DNA from: Hyphomicrobiales bacterium
GTDB taxonomy: Bacteria; Pseudomonadota; Alphaproteobacteria; Rhizobiales; Beijerinckiaceae
Reading direction: 5' to 3'
NCBI GenBank assembly: GCA_003164825.1
Contig: PLUH01000403.1
Span: forward strand, 1-5,452
DNA: 5,452 bases
The notes beneath the pieces are model-generated. The model saw only the letters and a program-made list of their open reading frames with translations, ran no database searches and was not told the origin of the DNA. Position numbers and translations under genes: made by a program. Shown piece by piece: positions 1 to 5,452 of the stretch; position 1 is the first letter of the stretch; each line of letters begins with the position of its first letter.

Positions 1-149
1 TTGGCCAGCGCGATCGCCTCGTCGGCGTCCTGCCCGAGGATCGCGAGCGCGAGCGGGTCGGCGAAGACGATCCCGCGCTCGAGAACCTGATGGGCAGCCC
101 TATGTCCGGCCGCGCCGATCGCGGTGCGGCTCGCCTGTCCCTGACGCAT
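1..149 (-). CDS. SAM-dependent methyltransferase, N-terminal fragment (LCMT/TIGR00027-like)
   Basis: The gene is cut by the left edge and only its first 49 codons are visible. Read on the minus strand from the ATG at 149-147, the protein begins MRQGQASRTAIGAAGHRAAH. It continues with a VFADPLAL-type segment (here IVFADPLALAIL, about residues 27-38). An RQGxxSxTA opening followed by an H-R-A-x-H helix and an F-x-DPLA motif is, from memory, the typical N-terminus of class I SAM-dependent methyltransferases of the leucine carboxyl methyltransferase-like family. Those enzymes methylate small molecules or carboxyl groups, and the substrate here cannot be told. The SAM-binding GxGxD motif would lie in the missing part. 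The start was chosen because it coincides with the family opening; no good Shine-Dalgarno sequence precedes it. The gene is divergent from rpmB across a 192-base spacer. The family call is fairly safe and the function is unknown. Confidence 0.75.
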   Translation of the reverse strand, partial: MRQGQASRTAIGAAGHRAAHQVLERGIVFADPLALAILGQDADEAIALA

Positions 150-196
150 TGGGCGAAAGTAGAGGCCGGACGGCGCTGTGTCGAGCAAGACCGAGC

Positions 197-225
197 TTGA
201 CGCCGAAAAGTCCCTCCCTTATAGA
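197..225 (+). promoter_or_regulatory. Probable sigma-70-type promoter for rpmB
   Basis: TTGACG at 197-202 and TATAGA at 220-225 are separated by exactly 17 bases. They match the consensus boxes TTGACA and TATAAT at five and four positions respectively. Transcription would start near 232 and give a leader of about 110 bases before the rpmB ATG at 342. A strong housekeeping promoter fits a ribosomal protein gene. The remaining spacer (150-196) must also hold the promoter of the divergent methyltransferase gene, but no convincing boxes were seen for it on the minus strand. Confidence 0.7.
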
Positions 226-341
226 CCCGCCTTCCTATCGGTCGGGGCCGTACTGCGGCGGGACGCTTCTTCAGGGGAGCGGCCCGCTTTGTGTTTGTCG
301 GATCGCGTCCTGAGGCTTTTCGTTTAAAGGATCATTGTGCG

Positions 342-644
342 ATGTCACGCCGCTGCGAGCTGACGGGCAAGGCCGTTCAATCCGGCAACAAAGTCAGCCA
401 TTCCAATCGCAAGACGCGCACCCGCTTCTTGCCCAATCTCGTTCAGGTCACGCTGATCTCCGACACGCTGGAGCGTGCGGTGCGGCTTCGGATCAGCGCA
501 GCGGCTCTGCGCTCGGTCGAGCATCGCGGCGGCCTCGACGACTTCCTCGCCAAGGCGAATGTGTCGGACCTCTCCGATACGGCCGTCGCATTGAAGCGCG
601 AGATCGCCAAGAAGCGCGCAGAAGCGCAAGCCAAGGCTGCGTAG
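342..644 (+). CDS. rpmB: 50S ribosomal protein L28 (bL28)
   Basis: The 100-residue protein is a structural component of the large ribosomal subunit. The N-terminus MSRRCELTGK, the basic segment HSNRKTRTRFLPNL (residues 20-33) and SVEHRGGLD (58-66) are family hallmarks. The lysine- and alanine-rich tail (about 85-100) is typical of alphaproteobacterial versions. Only one Cys (C5) is present, so this looks like the zinc-free form. A longer in-frame reading from 291 exists, but the added 17 residues do not belong to L28. The ATG at 342 is also preceded by AAAGG at 326-330, 11 bases upstream, a little far but usable. The gene stands alone, driven by the promoter at 197-225, and is convergent with the aldolase gene 50 bases downstream. 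The identification is nearly certain. Confidence 0.97.
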   Translation: MSRRCELTGKAVQSGNKVSHSNRKTRTRFLPNLVQVTLISDTLERAVRLRISAAALRSVEHRGGLDDFLAKANVSDLSDTAVALKREIAKKRAEAQAKAA

Positions 645-689
645 AGTAGCGGACACACTCGCGAACTGTTCCCGTTAATGCGCTGGCAT

Positions 690-704
690 GCCCGTCAAGC
701 GGGC
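690..704. terminator. Weak hairpin between convergent rpmB and eda
   Basis: GCCCG (690-694) and CGGGC (700-704) form a perfect 5-bp stem around TCAAG. The hairpin lies just beyond rpmB and includes the stop codon of the convergent aldolase gene (695-697), where a bidirectional terminator would be expected. There is no following T-run in either direction, so Rho-independent action is doubtful. Confidence 0.25.
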
Positions 705-1348
705 GCTCGCGCGAGGCGAGCCGTCTCGCGCGCCAGTCTTTCGACTTCGGCATAGTCGCCCCGCCCGAGCGCCGCCTTCGGCAACATCCACGATCCGCCG
801 ACGCACGGCACATTCGGCAGCTTCAGATAGTCGGGCGCTTTCGCGAGATCGATGCCGCCGGTCGGGCAGAAGCTGAGATCGGGCAGGGGCGCGGCAAGCG
901 AGGCGAGCAGCCTCGCGCCGCCGACCGCTTCGGCGGGAAAGAGCTTCAGCGCGCGAAAGCCGAGCTCCCGCAACGCCATTGCCTCCGACGCGGTCGCGCA
1001 GCCTGGCAGGAATGGCACGGGCGATTGCGCGGCGGCCTTGGCGAGCGCCGGCGGTGCGCCGGGACTGACCAGGAACCGCGCCCCGGCCGCGATCGCCTCG
1101 GCGATCTGCTCGACCGAAACGATCGTGCCCGCGCCGACGACCGCGCCGGGCACGCTTTTGGCGATCTCCCGGATCGCCGCCAGGGCCGAGGGCGTGCGCA
1201 AGGTCACTTCGATCGCGTAAAGACCACCGGCAACGAGCGCTTTCGCCTGCCCGACCCCATCCTCGACGCTCGCGACCGTCAAAACCGGAATGACCGGCGC
1301 CAACGTCATGATCGAGGCCGTTTCGCTGTTGAGGGAATAAAGCGGCAT
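695..1348 (-). CDS. eda: 2-dehydro-3-deoxy-phosphogluconate (KDPG) aldolase / 4-hydroxy-2-oxoglutarate aldolase
   Basis: The cytoplasmic enzyme splits KDPG into pyruvate and glyceraldehyde 3-phosphate, the last step of the Entner-Doudoroff pathway. It is a class I (Schiff-base) aldolase and normally a trimer. The 217 residues cover the whole family length. Visible motifs are EVTLRT (47-52, with catalytic Glu47 and Arg51), GAGTI (72-76), LVSPG (93-97), ALKLFPAE (133-140, with Lys135 the Schiff-base lysine), CPTGGI (161-166) and GGSW (184-187, phosphate binding). The ATG at 1348 was chosen because GGAG (plus-strand 1355-1358) lies 6 bases upstream. A longer GTG start at 1393 and a shorter ATG at 1309 are possible but less supported. 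The gene is alone on its strand, without edd, zwf or a kinase nearby. It is convergent with rpmB and divergent from the antiporter gene. The identification is very secure. Confidence 0.96.
   Translation of the reverse strand: MPLYSLNSETASIMTLAPVIPVLTVASVEDGVGQAKALVAGGLYAIEVTLRTPSALAAIREIAKSVPGAVVGAGTIVSVEQIAEAIAAGARFLVSPGAPPALAKAAAQSPVPFLPGCATASEAMALRELGFRALKLFPAEAVGGARLLASLAAPLPDLSFCPTGGIDLAKAPDYLKLPNVPCVGGSWMLPKAALGRGDYAEVERLARETARLARAPA
708..732. repeat. Perfect 8-bp inverted repeat in the 3' end of eda
   Basis: CGCGCGAG (708-715) is the exact reverse complement of CTCGCGCG (725-732), with a 9-base loop. The repeat lies inside the last codons of the minus-strand aldolase gene, right after the weak hairpin at 690-704. 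Together they may form a stable structure that helps end rpmB transcription or protects the 3' end of the mRNA. In DNA this rich in GC, such stems can also arise by chance. Confidence 0.35.
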
Positions 1349-1475
1349 TGCGCTCTCCAGGAATTCGACGCCTCCGCCCTTAGCACGCCGCACGGCTTCG
1401 GGGCGAGGCTCGCGCTCGCGCGGGAATCGACTAGGCTGGTCGGAATGACGATCCTCCGGCCGCGACGGAGCCCGA
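1349..1475. other. Divergent spacer between eda and the antiporter gene
   Basis: These 127 bases must hold the promoters of both divergent genes. I see no convincing -35/-10 pair on either strand. The closest are TAGGCT-like and GCTAAG-like -10 candidates without partners. What is clear are the two ribosome binding sites: GGAG for eda on the minus strand (1355-1358) and GGAG for the antiporter on the plus strand (1467-1470). Confidence 0.5.
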
Positions 1476-3251
1476 GTGAACGCGCCAATCGACCTGTCGG
1501 TCTACAAGGAGACCCTGCTGTTCCTGGTGACGGCGGGCGTGATCGCGCCGCTGTTCTTCCGGCTGCACGTCAGTCCGGTGCTGGGCTATCTGCTGGCGGG
1601 CCTCGCACTCGGGCCCTACGGCCTCGGCTCGCTCGACCTGAAAGCGCCCTGGCTCAACGCGCTTGCGATCAACGTCGAGGCGATCGACCGCATCGCCGCC
1701 TTCGGCGTCGTCGCGCTCCTGTTCACCATGGGGCTCGAACTGTCGTTCGAACGATTGCGCCGCATGCGCCGGCTGGTGTTCGGGCTCGGGCTGGCGCAGG
1801 TCGTGGTCACGATGCTGATCTTGAGCGGCGTCGCCTGGGGCCTCGGCCTCGCTCCGCCCTCGGCGCTCACTGTCGGCGCGGCCCTCACCATGTCCTCGAC
1901 CGCGATCGTCATCCCGATGCTGGTCGAGAGCAAACGGCTCCACACCGGCGCCGGCCGGGCGAGCTTCGCGGTATTGCTGTTTCAGGATCTGGCGGTCGCG
2001 CCGCTACTGGTCATGACGGGCGCATTCTCGGCCGGGGGCCAGCGTGGACTGGGCTGGGAGCTCGTCGGCACACTGGCCCCGGCTGGATTGGGGCTGGTCG
2101 CGCTGGTCGTGTTTGGCCGCCTCGCGCTCAGGCCCTTTTTCCATTTCGTCGCCGAAACCAAGAGCCCGGAATTCTTCATGGCGGCGTGTCTGCTGGTGGT
2201 GCTGGGCGATGGGCTGGCCGCCGCGGCGAGCCATCTGTCGATGGCGCTTGGCGCCTTTGTCGCCGGACTCCTGCTGGCCGAAACCGAATATCGACGCGAG
2301 ATCGAAGTGACGATCGAGCCGTTCCGCGGCTTGCTCCTCGGGCTCTATTTCGTTTCGGTCGGCGCCGGGATCAATCCCGCGTTCATCGCTGCCCGGCCTG
2401 GCCTCATCTTCGGCCTTGCCGCGGCGCTGGCGGCGGCGAAGGGCCTCACGCTGTTCGGGCTGGCGCGCGCGTTCCGGCTGCCGCCCCGCGTGGCCGCCGA
2501 AATGTCGCTGTTGCTCGGGCCGGGCGGGGAGTTCGGCTTCGTCATGATCGGCGCAGCGTTTGCCGGCGGCCTCATCGATCGCGCGCTGGCGACGATGCTC
2601 ATCAGCGCGGTTGCGATCTCGATGCTCGCGATTCCGGGGCTGGCCAAGCTCGGCGCCCGCATCGGCTCGCCGCTGCGGACGGCCGGGGACAAGGGGGCGC
2701 CGGAAATCCCGCCGGAGAGCGAGGACTCCCGGGTGATCATCGTCGGCTACGGCCGCGTCGGCGCGCTGATCGGCGACATGCTGGACCGGCACTCGATCCC
2801 GTTCATTGCTGTGGATTCGGATGCGCGGGTGACGACGCGGGCCCGCTCCGACGGCAAGCCGGTCTATTACGGCGACGCGGCGCGGCCCGAATATCTGCGC
2901 CACTGCGGGCTCGAGACCGCGCGCGCGGTCGTCGTCACCATGGATTCGACCGCCGCCAACGAAGCGGTGGTCGAGACGACGCGCCGGTTGCGGCCCGAGA
3001 TGACGCTGGTCGCCCGCGCGCGCGACGCCAACCACGCTCGCGCGCTCTATCGGCTCGGCGTGACGGACGCGGTCCCCGAGACGATCGAGGCAAGCCTGCA
3101 ACTGTCGGAGGCGGTGCTGGTCGATCTCGGCGTCCCGATGGGCCTGGTGATCGCATCGATCCACGAGAAGCGGGACGAGTTCCGCAAGCTCCTCACCGCC
3201 GCCGGCGCGCCGGAGCGGCCGCGCTCGACGCGAGGGCCGCGACGAAGGTAA
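1476..3251 (+). CDS. KefB/KefC-type monovalent cation:proton antiporter (CPA2 family) with TrkA-N domain
   Basis: The 591-residue inner-membrane protein most likely exchanges K+ (or Na+) for H+. Residues about 10-395 form a Na+/H+-exchanger domain made of many hydrophobic helices. It includes LLFQDLAV (167-174), whose Gln170-Asp171 pair is the ion-binding signature of CPA2 carriers, EPFRGLLLGLYFVSVG (281-296), a membrane lysine (Lys322) and LGPGGEFGFV (347-356). A charged linker leads to a TrkA-N/RCK nucleotide-binding domain (about 418-535) with the Rossmann motif GYGRVG (424-429) and an acidic residue, Asp447, at the end of the second strand. There is no TrkA-C domain, and the tail is basic (RPRSTRGPRRR). 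The GTG at 1476 was chosen because GGAG lies 5 bases upstream and the first residues fit the family. No KefF/KefG-like partner is in view, so glutathione gating as in E. coli is unproven. The gene symbol is withheld because kefB, kefC and ybaL types cannot be separated by eye. Confidence 0.92.
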   Translation: MNAPIDLSVYKETLLFLVTAGVIAPLFFRLHVSPVLGYLLAGLALGPYGLGSLDLKAPWLNALAINVEAIDRIAAFGVVALLFTMGLELSFERLRRMRRLVFGLGLAQVVVTMLILSGVAWGLGLAPPSALTVGAALTMSSTAIVIPMLVESKRLHTGAGRASFAVLLFQDLAVAPLLVMTGAFSAGGQRGLGWELVGTLAPAGLGLVALVVFGRLALRPFFHFVAETKSPEFFMAACLLVVLGDGLAAAASHLSMALGAFVAGLLLAETEYRREIEVTIEPFRGLLLGLYFVSVGAGINPAFIAARPGLIFGLAAALAAAKGLTLFGLARAFRLPPRVAAEMSLLLGPGGEFGFVMIGAAFAGGLIDRALATMLISAVAISMLAIPGLAKLGARIGSPLRTAGDKGAPEIPPESEDSRVIIVGYGRVGALIGDMLDRHSIPFIAVDSDARVTTRARSDGKPVYYGDAARPEYLRHCGLETARAVVVTMDSTAANEAVVETTRRLRPEMTLVARARDANHARALYRLGVTDAVPETIEASLQLSEAVLVDLGVPMGLVIASIHEKRDEFRKLLTAAGAPERPRSTRGPRRR

Positions 3252-3351
3252 GTGGCGGCGCGTTCACAATACCCGCGGCCGGCTCTAGCCGCGCCCGCCG
3301 AGTTTCGTTAGAAGGAGCCGCCTTCGGCCGCACGGAACGAACCTTTCGCCT
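3252..3351 (+). other. Spacer with two small hairpins and an orphan Shine-Dalgarno-like site
   Basis: This 100-base stretch separates the antiporter from the next co-directional gene. GCGGC (3275-3279) and GCCGC (3288-3292) can pair around 8 bases as a weak 3' hairpin for the antiporter mRNA. Further on, GAAGG (3311-3315) and CCTTC (3321-3325) can pair around AGCCG. This second hairpin contains AAGGAG (3312-3317), a near-perfect Shine-Dalgarno sequence that has no start codon at normal distance. No clear promoter was seen, so read-through from the antiporter gene is possible. Confidence 0.35.
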
Positions 3352-4338
3352 TTGCCCGCCTTCCCACGCCTTCTTATGATGACGCTCGCCGCCTGGGCGG
3401 GCCTTGCCGGCGCGGCGCGGGCCGCCGATTGCGCATTCGCGCCGGCGCTGGCGGCGCGGCTTCAGAGCCCGGCGACGGTCGGCGACTATCGACCGGTGCT
3501 GAAAGCCTGCGTCGCCGCCGACGGCCGCAAGGCGCTGGCGGTCCGCGAGATGACCGTCGCCGGCCAGAAGCTCGCCTTGCTCGCCGATCCGGAGGCGCTG
3601 ACGACCCGGCTCGAGCGCGCCGCCTGCTGGACCTGCAGCGAAATGAGCGAGGCGGAGCTCAAGTCGACCCGCATGGGCCGCGCGATCAGCGAATCGGCCG
3701 AGGCGCCGGGTCTCATCCGCCGCGGCTTTCTTCAGAACGCCGGGCTGACCCACGGTGCGGGGCCGGGCGATTTCGTCACCGGCGATCTCTGCCCGAGCAA
3801 ACGGCCGCTCGACCGGGTCTTTTTCGCCCGGCTTGAAACGGCGAGCCCCCACGCGTCCGTCGCCCTGGGGATTTCGGGACTCTGGCTCGTCCATCACTTC
3901 GACGATTTCCGCTGGCTCATTGATCAGCGCAATTCCGGCGCGCTCGATATCCTGTGGGTCGATCACACCTACCACCACCCCTACCTGGCCAGACTGCCTC
4001 TTGCCGCGAACTTCCTTTTGACCAAGGGCGTCGACCCGGAGGCGGAGATCCTCGACACCGAGCGCCTTCTCATCGCCAACGGCGAGACGCCGTCGCTATT
4101 CTTCCGCTTCCCCGGACTCGTCTCGAGCGATCCCTTGATGCAGGCGGTGAGCCGGTTCCATCTGGTGACGCTGGGCGCCGACGCCTGGCTGGCCAAGGGG
4201 CAGCAGCCGCAAAAAGGCTCGATCGTGCTGGTCCATCCCAACGGCAACGAACCGAAGGGCCTCGCCATGTTCACCCGCGACCTTACGCGCGGCACGATCG
4301 CCGCGCCGCTCGAGCCGCTGACCGCGGCGCCGGAATAG
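3352..4338 (+). CDS. Exported, divergent polysaccharide deacetylase (NodB/CE4-like)
   Basis: The 328-residue protein has a likely Sec signal peptide: Pro-Arg n-region, hydrophobic stretch LLMMTLAAWAGLAGA (7-21) and cleavage after ARA (22-24). Cys27 follows, but there is no lipobox. Residues about 25-135 form an unrecognised N-terminal part with a CWTC pair (92-95). Residues about 138-305 carry NodB-like motifs in order: TGDLCP (143-148, in the place of TFDDGP), DHTYHHPY (204-211, matching the HTxxHP metal-binding motif), FFRFPG (250-255), GADAW (275-279) and IVLVHPNG (291-298). CE4 enzymes remove N- or O-acetyl groups from cell-surface or wall sugars. Here the second, metal-binding Asp of motif 1 is Leu, so activity is uncertain. 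The TTG at 3352 was chosen because it supplies the signal peptide's positive n-region; ATG at 3376 or 3379 would be shorter, and neither has a good ribosome binding site. The substrate is unknown. Confidence 0.68.
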   Translation: MPAFPRLLMMTLAAWAGLAGAARAADCAFAPALAARLQSPATVGDYRPVLKACVAADGRKALAVREMTVAGQKLALLADPEALTTRLERAACWTCSEMSEAELKSTRMGRAISESAEAPGLIRRGFLQNAGLTHGAGPGDFVTGDLCPSKRPLDRVFFARLETASPHASVALGISGLWLVHHFDDFRWLIDQRNSGALDILWVDHTYHHPYLARLPLAANFLLTKGVDPEAEILDTERLLIANGETPSLFFRFPGLVSSDPLMQAVSRFHLVTLGADAWLAKGQQPQKGSIVLVHPNGNEPKGLAMFTRDLTRGTIAAPLEPLTAAPE

Positions 4339-4364
4339 CGGGCGCGCAATGGACAAGCCCTGAA

Positions 4365-4395
4365 GTTCGCGCGTCCTTCTCGCGCGGACACGAAC
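4365..4395 (+). terminator. Imperfect hairpin downstream of the deacetylase gene
   Basis: GTTCG (4365-4369) pairs with CGAAC (4391-4395), and GTCC (4373-4376) pairs with GGAC (4386-4389). The two stems are separated by a small asymmetric bulge (CGC against A) and close a 9-base loop. The structure starts 27 bases after the deacetylase stop codon, a normal place for a terminator. No T-run follows, so intrinsic termination is uncertain. An alternative stem pairs GCGCG (4369-4373) with CGCGC (4381-4385). Confidence 0.3.
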
Positions 4396-4538
4396 CGCGC
4401 ATCAGGGACCGACACCGCTGCGGTCTGGTCTGCACTCGCTCGTTGCGTTACGCTTGACCGGTCATTGGGTCCGCCGGCGGCGGCCAGCCGCGCGCCCAGC
4501 AGTGGGACCGATCGCGCAGCCGGAGGAACGACCATCAA
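4396..4538 (+). other. Upstream region of the YcaO gene
   Basis: These bases separate the deacetylase and YcaO genes. They contain short GC-rich stems, such as ACCG-CTG-CGGT and GCGGC-GGCCA-GCCGC. TTGACC at 4454-4459 resembles a -35 box, but there is no matching -10 at 16-18 bases. No convincing short gene was found: the only small reading frames start with TTG or GTG and resemble nothing I know. The in-frame stop TGA at 4455-4457 sets the upstream limit of the YcaO reading frame. Confidence 0.4.
4522..4527 (+). promoter_or_regulatory. Strong ribosome binding site before the YcaO gene
   Basis: GGAGGA at 4522-4527 is close to the ideal anti-16S pairing sequence and is the best such site in the window. 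It lies 11 bases before an in-frame CTG (4539) and about 32 bases before the first in-frame TTG (4560). It therefore argues for initiation near 4539 rather than at the TTG. Confidence 0.55.
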
Positions 4539-5452
4539 CTGCCTCGGGCGACCCGCGCCTTGACCGCCGATGAGACGATCGCCCGCGTCCTGGCGCACAA
4601 GGACATCCTTGGGATCACCCGCGTCGCCAACCTGACGGGGCTCGACCGCACCGGCGTTCCAGTGGTCATGGTCTGTCGCCCGAACGCGCGATCGAGCGCC
4701 GTATTCAACGGCAAGGGAATCGACATCGCCGCCGCCAAAGCCTCCGCGCTGATGGAGGCCGCGGAGACGTGGCACGCCGAGCATGTACGCGCTCCCCTGC
4801 GATTGGCCACGTTCTCCGAGATGTGCGAGGATTCCCCGGTCGCCGATGTCGACGGGCTGCCCCGCGTTCCGGGGACACGGTTCGATCCGAATCTGCCGAT
4901 CCTGTGGATCGAGGGACGCAACCTCATGGATGGCTGCGCGATCTGGGCGCCGTTCGAGACCGTCCACGCGGATTCGCGGGTTTCCGGGCCGCCGATGAGC
5001 GGCTCGTTCTCGATGAGCACCAATGGTCTCGCGTCCGGCAACCGCTTTCCTGAGGCGGTCCGCCACGGGCTCTGCGAACTCATCGAGCGCGACGCGACCA
5101 GCTTGTGGCGGCAAATGCCGCCGCGAGAACAGGAGGCCCGACGTCTGAGCCTCGCCACGGTCGACGATCCGAAGTCTCTGGCGATCCTAAAACTGCTCGC
5201 GAACGCCGAACTCGACGTCGCGGTCTGGGACGTCACAACCGACGTCGGCGTAGCGGCGTTCCAATGCTACGTCGTCGACCGTACGGGCGAGAGCGGTCAT
5301 TTCGGCGTCGGCGCCGCCTGCCGCGTTCAGCGCGAGACCGCGCTTCGGGCCGCGATCCTGGAAGCGGCCCAGGTGCGCACGACCTACATCATCGGTTCGC
5401 GCGAGGACATCGAGCCCGGCGACTACGATCCGGCGACGCTTCGCCGCCGCAA
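4539..5452 (+). CDS. YcaO-domain protein (TfuA-associated type), N-terminal part, open at the right edge
   Basis: YcaO proteins use ATP to activate peptide backbone amides, forming azolines, thioamides or amidines. From 4539 to the edge, 304 whole codons are open; the family is usually about 400 residues, so roughly a quarter is missing. Visible motifs are GITRVANLTGLD (25-36), KASALMEAAETWHAEH (67-82, with Glu73 and Glu76 of the ATP/Mg site), STNGLASGN (160-168), GLCELIERDA (177-186, with Glu180 and Glu183) and LEAAQVRTTYIIGSRED (274-290, with Glu275, Gln278 and Arg280). The last motif resembles YcaO proteins that I recall being encoded beside TfuA, a thioamide-formation partner. No leader-binding domain precedes it. 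The start is uncertain: the frame is open from 4458 but contains no ATG or GTG before 4560. CTG at 4539 fits the GGAGGA site, and the TR(A)LTADETIARV segment, which aligns with relatives, begins before the TTG at 4560. The family is secure; the product modified is unknown. Confidence 0.9.
   Translation, partial: MPRATRALTADETIARVLAHKDILGITRVANLTGLDRTGVPVVMVCRPNARSSAVFNGKGIDIAAAKASALMEAAETWHAEHVRAPLRLATFSEMCEDSPVADVDGLPRVPGTRFDPNLPILWIEGRNLMDGCAIWAPFETVHADSRVSGPPMSGSFSMSTNGLASGNRFPEAVRHGLCELIERDATSLWRQMPPREQEARRLSLATVDDPKSLAILKLLANAELDVAVWDVTTDVGVAAFQCYVVDRTGESGHFGVGAACRVQRETALRAAILEAAQVRTTYIIGSREDIEPGDYDPATLRRR

Noticed and set aside
291..341. N-terminal extension of L28 from an upstream GTG
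   Set aside because: L28 proteins begin at MSRRCELTG. The extra residues are not family-like and the AAAGG site lies before the ATG at 342.
2004..3164. Minus-strand open frame of 386 codons opposite the antiporter gene
   Set aside because: The composition is Arg-, Gln- and His-rich and low in hydrophobic residues, as expected for the antisense of a membrane protein gene. No motif was seen.
1025..3379. Plus-strand open frame of 784 codons across eda and the antiporter gene
   Set aside because: Its product is very rich in Arg, Gly and Ala with no recognisable domain. It overlaps two securely identified genes (one antisense, one same strand in another frame). Such open frames are common in high-GC DNA.
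4339..4538. Possible tRNA or other structured RNA in the spacer before YcaO
   Set aside because: I looked for a cloverleaf, a TψC-like GTTCGA arm and a CCA-proximal stem and found only isolated short stems explained by high GC content.
4502..4573. Short GTG-started frame just before YcaO as a possible precursor peptide
   Set aside because: It is only 23 codons with no Shine-Dalgarno at proper distance, overlaps the start of YcaO, and its Pro/Arg-rich product resembles no leader-core peptide I know.
3981..5114. Minus-strand open frame of 377 codons spanning the deacetylase end, the spacer and YcaO
   Set aside because: It runs through two convincing plus-strand genes and the spacer without any recognisable motif or ribosome binding site, so it is an antisense shadow.
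1..5452. CRISPR array, insertion sequence or attachment site
   Set aside because: No regularly spaced direct repeats, transposase-like frames, terminal inverted repeats or integrase genes were seen.

Overview
This window is GC-rich chromosomal DNA, most likely from an alphaproteobacterium, with Hyphomicrobiales (Rhizobiales)-type bacteria the best guess. The grounds are the high GC content, the 100-residue L28 protein whose sequence resembles those of rhizobial-type bacteria, and the style of the KefB-like antiporter and the YcaO protein. The assignment rests on recalled family resemblance, not on a search.

Layout, left to right: (1) the start of a SAM-dependent methyltransferase gene on the minus strand, running off the left edge; (2) a spacer with a clear sigma-70-type promoter reading right into rpmB (ribosomal protein L28); (3) eda (KDPG aldolase) on the minus strand, convergent with rpmB; (4) a divergent plus-strand gene for a KefB/KefC-type CPA2 cation:proton antiporter with a C-terminal TrkA-N (RCK) domain; (5) a plus-strand gene for an exported, divergent NodB-like polysaccharide deacetylase; (6) a spacer of about 200 bases; (7) the first 300 or so residues of a YcaO-domain protein, of the kind often paired with TfuA, running off the right edge.

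The genes do not form one obvious pathway. rpmB is housekeeping. eda serves the Entner-Doudoroff pathway, but no edd or zwf is present. The antiporter concerns K+/H+ balance and the deacetylase homologue the cell envelope. The YcaO gene is the most likely entry to something unusual: YcaO enzymes activate peptide backbone amides with ATP to make azolines, thioamides or amidines. Its partner and substrate, if present, lie beyond the right edge.

The points most worth a second look are the start of the YcaO gene, which has a strong Shine-Dalgarno sequence but no ATG, GTG or TTG at a usable distance, and the deacetylase, which seems to lack one canonical metal-binding aspartate. No RNA gene, CRISPR array, insertion sequence or clear prophage remnant was seen. 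No spacer exceeds about 200 bases.
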